From positions 124,001 through 188,000 of the forward strand of contig JAHUUI010000004.1 of assembly GCA_019218315.1 (NCBI GenBank): a stretch of DNA of 64,000 nt. Reading direction: 5' to 3'. Under the pieces are notes generated by a model, which saw only the letters and a list, made by a program, of their open reading frames with translations, did not search any database and was not told where the DNA came from. Source of the stretch: Cardiobacteriaceae bacterium TAE3-ERU3 (lineage in GTDB: Bacteria; Pseudomonadota; Gammaproteobacteria; Cardiobacteriales; Cardiobacteriaceae). The translations under genes were made by a program, and so were the position numbers. This document shows, piece after piece, positions 47,117 through 55,713 of this stretch (positions are counted from its first letter, which is position 1; every line of letters begins with the position of its first letter).

Positions 47117-48478
47117 CTACTGTGCCAGTTTTTTGGCCACATCGCTGTCAGCCAACGCTTTGTTTTCCTTGATCATGTCTGCAGCTGTATCATCAAAGTC
47201 ATCAGCGAAGTCTGTATTTGCACCAGATTCGAGCAGGAACTCAACAGCTGCTGCATCGTCCCCTTTCAGAGCGAGATACATCAGGGCACTCATTTTATCA
47301 CGGTCAACCGCGTTGACATCTGCACCAGCTTCAACCAGCTTTTGCAACGAAGCAAGGCTATGGCCGTTACGTGCAGCAGCAACCAACGCATTTGTGCCTT
47401 TTTCATTGACAGCTGTAGCATCAGCGCCAGCGGCAATCAGCATATCAACAATTTCATCACTGCCTTTACGGCTACGGTTACCTGCTTCAATCAGCACTGT
47501 ATTGCCATCTTCATCAACAACACTAACGTCTGCACCATTGTCGAGCAGCAGCTTAACGACTTCCGGATCATTACGATGGATCGCATACATCAGTGGTGTT
47601 TTGCCTTTGTTGTCTGCACGGTTAACGTCCAGTCCCAGTTCGATAAATTTACCGACAACATCAGCAGAGTTGCGATAGGCTGCCTGTGACAGCGCATCAC
47701 GACCTTCATCTGTGGTGTCTTTTGGATCAAAGCCTTGATCAATCAAGTATTCAACCACAGCAAGCTTGTTGCGGATTGCTGCACGGGAAAGCGCATCTTC
47801 ACCTTTTTCGGTTTTACTGTCTTTACCGCCAACACGCTCAAGTACCCAATCTACCGCTTCCGGATTTTTGTTGCGGTAAGCAGCGAGCAAGAATGCATTT
47901 TCGCCATCATCATTCAATGCTTCAATATCAGATACTTCAGCGAGGTACTTGATGACGTCGAGATTCGGGTTCAAATAGGCGGCGCACAATGCAGCGTTAC
48001 GGCCACTGTCATCAACGTCATTCGGGTCAAAGCCCTGATCGATGAGATACTTCAGCACTTCTGGATCTTTTTGGCTAAAGGCTGCGTAGCCAAGTACACT
48101 TCGGTCTGAAGCATCACGCACGCTAGTATCAGCACCAAGTTCAATGAGGTGCTGTACTACAGGTAAATCCGATCCCGAAGCCGCCCAGAAAATGGCGGGG
48201 CGACCATCGTGGCCAATACGGTTAATATCCGCACCCTGCTCGATCAGATAGTCTACAACTTCAACGCTTGCGCCATTGCGCAATGCGTTCATCAGTGGTG
48301 TGTAGAGTTTCTTGTCCATGTCGGTAACGTTATTACCTTCTGCGACAGTTTGTTGGACTTTTGCCAAATCGGCATCTTTCCAGTAGTCCCCATCTAGCAT
48401 AGGGTTATCAGCCAGTGCAGTGTTAAATACGCTCAGTCCGATAGACAGAGCCAGTAAAGAAAGTTTGAATGTACGCAT
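47117..48478 (-). CDS. Secreted ankyrin-repeat protein
   Basis: A 453-residue protein. A Sec signal peptide (residues 1-23, ending TALA) is followed by about a dozen ankyrin repeats built on the pattern DxxGxxALxxAAxxxxxxVVxxLIxxGAD, and then a short C-terminal helix. Ankyrin repeats make protein-protein contacts. Periplasmic ankyrin proteins such as AnkB of Pseudomonas are linked to oxidative-stress enzymes, but the partner here is unknown. An AGGAG six bases upstream fixes the ATG at 48478. Its place between the PepSY reductase (44 bases upstream) and apbE suggests a scaffold role in that system. Confidence 0.9.
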   Translation of the reverse strand: MRTFKLSLLALSIGLSVFNTALADNPMLDGDYWKDADLAKVQQTVAEGNNVTDMDKKLYTPLMNALRNGASVEVVDYLIEQGADINRIGHDGRPAIFWAASGSDLPVVQHLIELGADTSVRDASDRSVLGYAAFSQKDPEVLKYLIDQGFDPNDVDDSGRNAALCAAYLNPNLDVIKYLAEVSDIEALNDDGENAFLLAAYRNKNPEAVDWVLERVGGKDSKTEKGEDALSRAAIRNKLAVVEYLIDQGFDPKDTTDEGRDALSQAAYRNSADVVGKFIELGLDVNRADNKGKTPLMYAIHRNDPEVVKLLLDNGADVSVVDEDGNTVLIEAGNRSRKGSDEIVDMLIAAGADATAVNEKGTNALVAAARNGHSLASLQKLVEAGADVNAVDRDKMSALMYLALKGDDAAAVEFLLESGANTDFADDFDDTAADMIKENKALADSDVAKKLAQ

Positions 48479-48522
48479 AATATTCTCCTGTTGAGTTTGG
48501 CGTAGTGTTTTCGATAAATACA

Positions 48523-50703
48523 TTAATAAACGTCTTCCAGATAGCGATTGCGGCGCTTGAGTTCACTCACGGATGTACCGAGTTCGCTCGCAAGCTGTTC
48601 GATTTCGCTGCGCACGGCGGATGCCATTGCCTGCCCTCCACAAACCATGACAGTCGCACCGCTACGCAAGCGCTCAAGCAGATGATCGTGGTCCGCACGG
48701 ATTTTGTCCTGAACATAATGGCGTTCGCCGATCCTCGACCACGCCACAACGCAGTGATGCAAGCGCTTGCTTTCCAGCCATTGACCAATTTCCTTGCCGT
48801 ATAGCGCATCCGCATCGGGGTGTCGCCCTCCCCAATACAAATCAAATGGGCGAGCTGCGTTATTCAGGCGAATCATGCCGGTAAATGGTGCAATGCCCGT
48901 ACCTGCACCGATCATCACTACCGGCCTGCGCGATGGCATGCGGAAACGATCGTTACGCTCTACCGTTACCTCAATCGTCGCCCCATCAGATAACTGACAT
49001 AGCCACGGTGAACACAACCCACCTTCTTGCAAGCGCACACAAATTTCCAGATAGCCATCATGCTTCGCATCCGAGCCGATAGAGTACAGGCGCGGCACGC
49101 TACATTCTGGCGGATAAATAGCGACCAGATCTCCAGGGCGGAATTTAGGCAGCTTGTCCGCACTAAAGCGCAAGACGGCAATCTTCGTACCGATGCTTTC
49201 ACCATACACTTCCCGTGATGTGAGGGTCAGGGTACGCGTTTTTGGCCGCTTCGGCTCGTAATGCACATCTAGTGGTAAATCAAGCGCTTTGCCCAGATCA
49301 TCACACCAATGCTCAAAAGTCTGCGCCGACTGTTTATCTACTTTGGTCAATGGCAACAACGGTGCGGCAAATTTCTTTGCCATTGCTGCTTCAACCACTT
49401 GCCCAAATGCGCAATACTCAGGAAAAGCCTTGTCACCAAAAGCCAGTACAGCATAGTGCAAACCTTCACTGTGCATTTTTTCCAAGCGAGACAGAAAGCG
49501 CCCTGCTGACTTTGGTGCATCACCATTGCCATAAGTTGCCGTCAGTGCCAAAACCCGCTTGAGCTCAGGATAGGCCACACCAAGTGCGTTCATCTCGATA
49601 ATACGCACCCGTTCACCGGCTGCGTGCAGACCACGGTGCAATGCCTTGGCAAAGCCCCATGTACTGCCACCTTCTGAACCAACCACGATCAGCGTTGTTG
49701 CCGTCGTAGCCGAGGCGTTATTCTTGATCCGGCCTTTGCCCTTGCGTTTATTGCGCCACCAAACGATCGCTCCGGTCACGGCAAAAAACGGTACGCTCAG
49801 CGATGAGAAGAACAGCACCACCGCCCAGCCGACCGAGCCTTCTGCAGTATGGAAAAACATCACCCAATCCATGACTTTCGCTAAAACGGGTAATGATTCG
49901 CGTGAGAGTACATCTCCGGTGAATTGATCTATGAAGACATATTCACTTGCTGTACGCACCGTCCATACATCAAACCAGTCATCAGGGATCGGATAAACGA
50001 CTTCCCTGACATCAGTGATCGGTATTTCCTGTAAACCGTGCAACGTCCATGGATCAACGTAGTCAAGCTCTTCAAGACTTTCCGGATACGCTGGCGGCTT
50101 ATCCTCCCCGGAGGAGACCAGATTAAACGTCACAGCTGATAGCCAAAGTGCCGTCAATGCAGTCAAGACTAGTGGCAACAGCGCCCAGCGGCCAAAGGAT
50201 GCATGCTGGTTAGCCGCACCACGCAAGGAAATGCTGTCAAAAAACTGCCTCCAGCCACCCAGACGACGCAGCAACAAAAATATGCCGGACAAGCACAGCA
50301 CCGTCATCACGATCCCGCCAGCTGCAGGTAGCAAACGGCCATTTTCACCGAGCAAAAACGAACGATGCAGATCACGCACAAACACGTATAGCTCAGGCTC
50401 TTTTTGTCCGCGTACGAACTTGCCGCTATCGAGCGCCAGTGTATCTTCACGCAAGCGACTGTTGCGCGAATAGCTCAGCTTTGCTTCACCAGATGGCAAT
50501 ATTTTCAGGCGTTGCGGTTCAATGCGTTTGTTGGCAGTCGCGATGCGTTCGATCACATCCGCTACCGAAACATCACTGCCCGCACTATCTGTCGTATATG
50601 CCTGATAAAGCGGCTGGGTAGAGAGTATTGTGCCGGTCAAAGCCAGTGTCATCACCAACAATGCCCCGAGCAATCCAATCCATGAGTGGATACTGCGCCA
50701 CAT
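48523..50703 (-). CDS. PepSY membrane flavodoxin/ferredoxin-reductase fusion
   Basis: A 726-residue fusion. Residues 1-320 form a PepSY-type membrane part with helices near 5-27, 128-147, 173-193 and 295-315 and several His in or next to them (HSW, RDLHRSF, FFHTAEGS) that could bind haem. Residues about 337-480 are a flavodoxin-like FMN domain (VVGSEGGSTWGFA, ATYGNGDAP, AFGDKAFPEYC). Residues about 500-720 are an FAD/NADP reductase part (RLYSIGSD, MIGAGTGIAPFTGMI, VMVCGGQAMA). It resembles sulfite reductase flavoprotein-like PepSY proteins and would move electrons from cytosolic NAD(P)H across the membrane. It starts 36 bases after DUF2271. Confidence 0.9.
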   Translation of the reverse strand: MWRSIHSWIGLLGALLVMTLALTGTILSTQPLYQAYTTDSAGSDVSVADVIERIATANKRIEPQRLKILPSGEAKLSYSRNSRLREDTLALDSGKFVRGQKEPELYVFVRDLHRSFLLGENGRLLPAAGGIVMTVLCLSGIFLLLRRLGGWRQFFDSISLRGAANQHASFGRWALLPLVLTALTALWLSAVTFNLVSSGEDKPPAYPESLEELDYVDPWTLHGLQEIPITDVREVVYPIPDDWFDVWTVRTASEYVFIDQFTGDVLSRESLPVLAKVMDWVMFFHTAEGSVGWAVVLFFSSLSVPFFAVTGAIVWWRNKRKGKGRIKNNASATTATTLIVVGSEGGSTWGFAKALHRGLHAAGERVRIIEMNALGVAYPELKRVLALTATYGNGDAPKSAGRFLSRLEKMHSEGLHYAVLAFGDKAFPEYCAFGQVVEAAMAKKFAAPLLPLTKVDKQSAQTFEHWCDDLGKALDLPLDVHYEPKRPKTRTLTLTSREVYGESIGTKIAVLRFSADKLPKFRPGDLVAIYPPECSVPRLYSIGSDAKHDGYLEICVRLQEGGLCSPWLCQLSDGATIEVTVERNDRFRMPSRRPVVMIGAGTGIAPFTGMIRLNNAARPFDLYWGGRHPDADALYGKEIGQWLESKRLHHCVVAWSRIGERHYVQDKIRADHDHLLERLRSGATVMVCGGQAMASAVRSEIEQLASELGTSVSELKRRNRYLEDVY

Positions 50704-50739
50704 AAGCTACAATCCGTCAGTTACGCTTGCATCATGGAA

Positions 50740-51258
50740 TCAGTCTTCCCACTTGTAGCGGAAATAGCGAATGTAGCCGGTACCGGGAATTTTGTCCTTC
50801 ATGTGTTCAGAATCCAGCTCGACTTCCACATCCTCTGGGTAGTTGTTTTGATTCTCGACCGAAGTTTCGACTCGGATTTTATAGCCTGCATCGAGAATAT
50901 CATCATCGAGATCAATACGGATCACATCACGGTCACCAGGAGCGACGGAAGCGCCAGTAATCGCATCAAGGTCCTGCGGTGCACGACCAAGGTACTTCCA
51001 CCAACGTGGCATATCTTTAAAGAATTGTGGCTTAGATCCAGCAACCCACAAAGTGCGCACATAGCGACCTTCCGGATCGACCAAATACATCGCATAAAAT
51101 GCTTCGTAGCCTTCATAATCATTGAGCTGAACCAGCAATGTACCTTCAGCAGCCTGACTGACGCCTGGCATTGCCGCAGCAGCAAACATACTCGCAGCAA
51201 TCGCTTTTTTCAGCGCACTGCGCAACGGGTTTGACAAAAATTGTCGTGATGTTGACAT
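50740..51258 (-). CDS. Secreted DUF2271 protein with flavinylation-like motif
   Basis: A 172-residue predicted periplasmic protein. The signal sequence is unusual: a long basic region with TSRQFL (resembling a twin-arginine motif with only one Arg), then a hydrophobic stretch ending VSQA. The mature part has MPRWWKYLGRAPQDLDAITGAS (shown in parts here as PRWWKYLGR and DAITGAS, residues 98-104) and VETSVENQNNYPED, matching DUF2271. DAITGAS has the form of the ApbE acceptor motif D-x-x-[ST]-G-A-[ST]. The ATG at 51258 is fixed by GGAGG. It is the first gene of the operon with the PepSY reductase. Confidence 0.85.
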   Translation of the reverse strand: MSTSRQFLSNPLRSALKKAIAASMFAAAAMPGVSQAAEGTLLVQLNDYEGYEAFYAMYLVDPEGRYVRTLWVAGSKPQFFKDMPRWWKYLGRAPQDLDAITGASVAPGDRDVIRIDLDDDILDAGYKIRVETSVENQNNYPEDVEVELDSEHMKDKIPGTGYIRYFRYKWED

Positions 51259-51280
51259 GTATCCTCCATCCTGTAGAAAC

Positions 51281-51353
51281 AAAAAAGCGCTGATCACGAA
51301 GTCGTTCCTTTGTAATCAGCATGGCAAAAGCATGAGTCCAGTCGCATGCTTTT
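51281..51353 (-). promoter_or_regulatory. Leader hairpins with terminator just before DUF2271
   Basis: On the minus strand GCTGATTAC pairs with GTGATCAGC (51312-51320 and 51289-51297, one mismatch), followed by GC and six T (51281-51286). The T-run ends 14 bases before the GGAGG of DUF2271. Just upstream a perfect 9-bp repeat AAAAGCATG / CATGCTTTT (51326-51334, 51345-51353) could compete or stack with it. An attenuator-type control is likely; no known riboswitch consensus was recognised. Confidence 0.6.
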
Positions 51354-51744
51354 CTGTGCGCCAAGCATCCAACCCTATACAGAAAATATCACCAACACTA
51401 CACATTGCATCTTGGCCGACTAATACCGACGACAAGATCATCACCCAACGATCCAGATGGTGTATGAATACGCATGAGATTTAGATGCATTTAGCGAAAA
51501 TGCTCAAAAAGACTACGGAACTGATGCTGGCATGTCAATAAACAAGAACCATTCACAACAACAAAAATCTGATAAACTGAACTTATGCTGTTGTTTTGGA
51601 ATTAAAATCAAAATTTGAACATTTATAATTTTTTATGCATTTTTTGATAAAAAATATTACCCTTATTTATCGATGAACAAATCCTGCATTGAATCGTGCA
51701 AAATTTGCCATACTTAACCATCATAATCTGACATCACATTCTTT
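51354..51744. other. Spacer between DUF2271 operon and rib operon
   Basis: About 390 bases with no credible gene. 51590-51700 is very AT-rich. No RFN (FMN riboswitch) element could be recognised on the plus strand before ribD, and no convincing -35/-10 pair was fixed for either operon. Confidence 0.5.
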
Positions 51745-52836
51745 ATGCATCTAACCTACATGCAGCGCACACTCGAACTCGCCAAGCGCGGCCAATTTTC
51801 CGCAGCCCCCAATCCGGCCGTTGGCTGCGTCATCGTGCGCAACGGGCAAATTGTCGGCGAAGGATTTCATGAGCGCACTGGTGAGCCACATGCTGAAGTC
51901 CACGCCCTGCGCCAAGCCGGCGTACAAGCACGCGGCGCAACCGCTTATGTCACTCTAGAGCCCTGCGCCCATTACGGCCGCACCCCGCCATGTGCGCAAG
52001 CACTGATTGACGCTGGCATCGCCCATGTCGTCATCGCCACCCAAGACCCAAATCCATTGGTTGCGGGCAAAGGCATCGCCTTACTCGAAGCAGCAGGGAT
52101 TACCACCCAATGCGGTATCCTCGAAAAAGAAGCTCACGATCTTAATCGTGCTTTTTTCTACCGCATCACCCACCAGCGCCCCTACGTCCGCTTGAAAATG
52201 GCTGCAACTATGGATGGAAAAACCGCCTTACCAAGTGGTGAAAGCCAGTGGATTACCGGAGAAGCCGCCCGCCACGATGCACATTACTGGCGCTTGCGTA
52301 GTGACGCGATTATTGCCGGCTGTGGTAGCATCATCGACGACAACGCACGCCTCAGCGCACGCTATCCGACCAAGCTCACTGCCAATCCACCACTCAAAGT
52401 CATCATCGACAGCCAACTACGCACGCCCTCTACTGCTGCGGCACTTAGCGATGGACTGCCTACCCTCATTGCCACTACAACTACCGCGCCGGAGCGACAT
52501 TATCCTGCGCACGTTGAACTGCTGCGCCTGCCAGCCAGCGATGCTGGAAAAGTCCCACTTACGACCCTACTCGACGAACTCGGCGCACGACAAATAAACA
52601 GCGTATGGGTTGAGGCTGGCGCTGGGCTTGCCGGTGCGTTCTACACGGCTGCGCTGTATCAGGAAATCATCCTTTATCTTGCACCTTTTTTTCTCGGCGA
52701 TGGTGCCCGCGGATTGCTCAACGCTGCCCCACCGGCCGTCTTATCTGATAAAATAGCCCACCGAATATCAGACAGCCGTGCTTTGGGTGACGACTGGCGC
52801 TTCATCCTAACTCGCGCCGACCAATCCGACTGCTGA
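51745..52836 (+). CDS. ribD: Bifunctional pyrimidine deaminase/reductase RibD
   Basis: Performs two steps of riboflavin synthesis. The N-terminal deaminase domain has NPAVGCVIV, the zinc motif HAEVHAL and the TLEPCAHYGRTPPC site. The reductase domain begins RPYVRLKMAATMDGKTALP and contains SQWITGEAARHDAHYWR and VWVEAGAGLAGAF. The 363-residue length matches E. coli (367). The ATG at 51745 fits the family N-terminus, but no Shine-Dalgarno is visible. First gene of the rib operon. Confidence 0.97.
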   Translation: MHLTYMQRTLELAKRGQFSAAPNPAVGCVIVRNGQIVGEGFHERTGEPHAEVHALRQAGVQARGATAYVTLEPCAHYGRTPPCAQALIDAGIAHVVIATQDPNPLVAGKGIALLEAAGITTQCGILEKEAHDLNRAFFYRITHQRPYVRLKMAATMDGKTALPSGESQWITGEAARHDAHYWRLRSDAIIAGCGSIIDDNARLSARYPTKLTANPPLKVIIDSQLRTPSTAAALSDGLPTLIATTTTAPERHYPAHVELLRLPASDAGKVPLTTLLDELGARQINSVWVEAGAGLAGAFYTAALYQEIILYLAPFFLGDGARGLLNAAPPAVLSDKIAHRISDSRALGDDWRFILTRADQSDC

Positions 52837-52866
52837 ACACGCTTTAAAAACAGAGACGACAAGATT

Positions 52867-53508
52867 ATGTTTACCGGCATCATTGCCTGCACTGGCACGC
52901 TCAGCGAACGCACGCAACATGGCGACGATCAAACCCTGACCATCCATGCCCCCAACTTCGACTTCAGCCAAACTCAGCTTGGCGACAGTATCGCAGTCAA
53001 CGGCGTCTGCCTCACTGCCGTCGATCTCGCTGCACAGCAATTCCGTGCCGACGTCTCGGTTGAAACCCTGACCCACACTACCCTCGGCGCCCTCGCCATC
53101 GGCAGCCGCGTCAACCTCGAATCTGCGCTGACACTTGCTACCCCACTCGGCGGTCACCTTGTCAGCGGCCACGTTGACGGCATCGGCGAACTCGTCGAGC
53201 GCCATAGCGACGCACGCAGTGAGCGCCTTACCTTTCGTGCCCCACGTAACATCGTCCGTTACATTGCCACGAAAGGCTCAATCACCATCGACGGCATCAG
53301 CCTCACCGTCAACCACGTTGACGGCGAACAGTTTAGCGTCAATATCGTGCCACACACCCTGAGCCGCACCACACTAGGCAACTATCACAGCGGCCAACAG
53401 GTCAATCTCGAAGTGGACCTCATTGCACGTTATGTCGAGCGCTTGCTCATCAGCCCGAGCGACAGCGGCGAACTTACGCTTGATCGCCTGCGCGACCTCG
53501 GCTACTGA
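52867..53508 (+). CDS. ribE: Riboflavin synthase alpha chain (RibE)
   Basis: Converts two lumazines to riboflavin plus a pyrimidine that is recycled. The 213-residue protein starts MFTGIIACTG, the family signature, and shows the two-fold lumazine-binding repeat: GDSIAVNGVCLT with GGHLVSGHVDG, then GSITIDGISLTVN with a second half ending in NLEVD. Placed 30 bases after ribD. Secure. Confidence 0.97.
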   Translation: MFTGIIACTGTLSERTQHGDDQTLTIHAPNFDFSQTQLGDSIAVNGVCLTAVDLAAQQFRADVSVETLTHTTLGALAIGSRVNLESALTLATPLGGHLVSGHVDGIGELVERHSDARSERLTFRAPRNIVRYIATKGSITIDGISLTVNHVDGEQFSVNIVPHTLSRTTLGNYHSGQQVNLEVDLIARYVERLLISPSDSGELTLDRLRDLGY

Positions 53509-53530
53509 CCCAACCACAGCGGACACCAGC

Positions 53531-54634
53531 ATGAATCTCAACACTACCGAAGAAATCATCGCCGACCTCAAAGCGGGAAAAATGGTCATCATCATGGACG
53601 ATGAAGACCGTGAAAACGAAGGCGATCTGATGATGATTGCCGAACACATCACCCCCGAAGCGATCAACTTCATGGCCAAATACGGGCGCGGCCTCGTCTG
53701 CCTGACCATCTCGCAAGCGCGTTGCGACCGCCTCAAGTTGTGGCCGCAAGCGACCAACAACGCCTCGGCTTTCTCGACCAACTTTACCGTATCGATCGAA
53801 GCTGCTGAAGGCGTCACTACCGGCATTTCAGCGCATGACCGCGCACGCACCATACAAGCTGCTGTAGCCGAAAATGCTCAACCCACCGACCTTGTCCAGC
53901 CCGGCCACATTTTCCCCATCGTTGCACGCGAAGGCGGTGTCTTAATCCGCGCAGGGCACACCGAAGCGGGCTGCGATTTTGCCCGCCTTGCCGGATGCGA
54001 ACCAGCCGCCGTCATTGTCGAAATCCTTAAAGATGATGGCACCATGGCACGCCGCCCTGACCTTGAAATCTTCGCCGCCGAGCATGGCCTCAAAATAGGC
54101 ACTATTGCTGACCTCATCGCCTACCGTCTCGAACGCGAACAAACCGTCACCCAAGTTGCACAATGCGAACTGCCCACTGCATACGGCACGTTCAAACTCG
54201 CCGCCTACCAAAGCATTCTCGATGAAACCCTGCACTACGCGTTGGTCAAAGGGACTATCCCAGCTGATCAGCCGACCTTTGTGCGTGTCCATGTACAAAA
54301 TGCCCTCGGTGACCTATTCCACGCCAAGCTCAGTGAACGCACATATAGTATTGATGATGCCCTTACCTGCCTCGCACAAGAACCACACGGTATCATCGTC
54401 GTCATCGACGAAGCACACACTAATAATGACATTCTTGCGCGAATGCACGCTTTCACCCACAACGACCCACCGCCGAAACGCGCCCAAGAGCAAGACCTAC
54501 GCACCTATGGCATCGGCGCACAAATTCTTATCGACCAAGGCGTAAGCAAAATGCGCCTACTCTCAACGCCATATAAATTCACCGGGCTCTCTGGCTACCA
54601 GCTAGAAGTCAGCGAATTCATCCAACCCGAATAA
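53531..54634 (+). CDS. ribB: 3,4-dihydroxy-2-butanone-4-phosphate synthase with degenerate GTP cyclohydrolase II domain
   Basis: Makes the four-carbon precursor of riboflavin from ribulose 5-phosphate. The N-terminal domain (about 1-200) has the active segments [27 protein letters not shown] and [14 protein letters not shown]. The C-terminal domain aligns with RibA (GTP cyclohydrolase II) but the zinc cysteines are missing: where RibA has ECLTGD..RCDCG, this has [14 protein letters not shown], and the YRQEGRG-type loop is [12 protein letters not shown] cyclohydrolase must therefore be encoded elsewhere. The ATG at 53531 gives 367 residues. The 20-base gap to ribH suggests one operon. Confidence 0.93.
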   Translation: MNLNTTEEIIADLKAGKMVIIMDDEDRENEGDLMMIAEHITPEAINFMAKYGRGLVCLTISQARCDRLKLWPQATNNASAFSTNFTVSIEAAEGVTTGISAHDRARTIQAAVAENAQPTDLVQPGHIFPIVAREGGVLIRAGHTEAGCDFARLAGCEPAAVIVEILKDDGTMARRPDLEIFAAEHGLKIGTIADLIAYRLEREQTVTQVAQCELPTAYGTFKLAAYQSILDETLHYALVKGTIPADQPTFVRVHVQNALGDLFHAKLSERTYSIDDALTCLAQEPHGIIVVIDEAHTNNDILARMHAFTHNDPPPKRAQEQDLRTYGIGAQILIDQGVSKMRLLSTPYKFTGLSGYQLEVSEFIQPE

Positions 54635-54653
54635 TAAAGAACAAGGAATAACC

Positions 54654-55130
54654 ATGAATCAGCAAGTCAACCGCATCGAAGGCGACTTCGTCCTTGAAGA
54701 CGCACGCTACGCCATCATCTGCTCACGCTTCAACGAGCTCATCGTCAGCAAACTCGAAGCCGGCGCCATCGACACCCTCAAGCGCCACGGCACTGAGCTC
54801 AGTAATATTGATGTCATCTACATACCCGGTGCACACGAACTCCCTATCGCTGCACAACGCCTCGCAGCCACCGGACGCTACGAAGCCATCATCGCCCTTG
54901 GTGCCGTCATCCGCGGCTCAACAGCGCACTTTGACGTCGTCGTCAATGAATCGAGCAAAGGCCTTGGGCAAGTCGCACTTAAGCACGACCTACCAGTCCT
55001 TAACGGCGTACTTACCACCAACAGCATCGAACAAGCAATCGAGCGCGCAGGTACCAAAGCCGGTAACAAAGGTGCCGAAGTTGCCCTTGCCGCCATTGAA
55101 ATGGTTAGTCTGCTGCGTCAAATCAACTAA
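54654..55130 (+). CDS. ribH: 6,7-dimethyl-8-ribityllumazine synthase (RibH)
   Basis: Joins the RibD and RibB products to form lumazine. The 158-residue protein has [62 protein letters not shown] and [14 protein letters not shown]. An AAGGA precedes the start. Secure. Confidence 0.98.
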   Translation: MNQQVNRIEGDFVLEDARYAIICSRFNELIVSKLEAGAIDTLKRHGTELSNIDVIYIPGAHELPIAAQRLAATGRYEAIIALGAVIRGSTAHFDVVVNESSKGLGQVALKHDLPVLNGVLTTNSIEQAIERAGTKAGNKGAEVALAAIEMVSLLRQIN

Positions 55131-55194
55131 GGCTTATCAGCCATTTAGTGCCACAACAATTGAATTTTTAATGAAATAAGCCCCGAAGGACACC

Positions 55195-55713
55195 ATGAGT
55201 AAAGCGCCCAACCTTAAAAGACAAGCCATCGAACAGCGCAGCCGCGCCCGCCGCCAGCTGCTGCAAATCCTCTATCAATGGCAAATCAGTGGCGACGAAC
55301 CGCGCCAAGCCTATCTAAACCGCCTCACTGACCCACAAACCGGCGACGTTGACCAGCACTATTTTGACGATGCTTACGGCTATATCTGCGAGCACAACGA
55401 CGTCCTCGAAGCCGCCTACAGCGACTATATGAGCCGCCAGCCAAAATTCCTCGACCCCATCGAGCGCGCGATACTGTGGATCGGTGCGTATGAAATCAAG
55501 CAGCGCTTCGACATTCACCCCAGCGTCAGCATCAATGAAGCTGTCGAACTCGCCAAGCAATTCGGCGGTGAGGATAGCTACAAATTCATCAATGCCACGC
55601 TAGACAAACTGGCCAAAAGCAGCAACGCCACACCTGCTGCCAAAGCAGCAGAGGCTGCGCAAGACGACGTAGCCATTGAGCAAGATGAAGACGCAAACAA
55701 CGGGCTTTCCTGA
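55195..55713 (+). CDS. nusB: Transcription antitermination factor NusB
   Basis: Binds boxA RNA with NusE for rRNA antitermination. The 172-residue helical protein has RRQLLQILYQWQISG, FLDPIERAILWIGAYEI, PSVSINEAVELAKQFGG and YKFINATLDKLAK. The acidic C-terminal tail after about residue 145 (rich in Ala, Asp, Glu) is longer than in E. coli (139 residues). ribH-nusB is a standard pair. Confidence 0.96.
   Translation: MSKAPNLKRQAIEQRSRARRQLLQILYQWQISGDEPRQAYLNRLTDPQTGDVDQHYFDDAYGYICEHNDVLEAAYSDYMSRQPKFLDPIERAILWIGAYEIKQRFDIHPSVSINEAVELAKQFGGEDSYKFINATLDKLAKSSNATPAAKAAEAAQDDVAIEQDEDANNGLS

Noticed and set aside
51400-51480. A 25-codon leader peptide on the minus strand upstream of DUF2271
   Set aside because: It has no Shine-Dalgarno, no run of a single amino acid and no sign of attenuation-type codons.
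51354-51744. FMN riboswitch before ribD or before the DUF2271 operon
   Set aside because: I looked for the conserved RFN segments on both strands and did not recognise them; only hairpins specific to the minus-strand leader remain.
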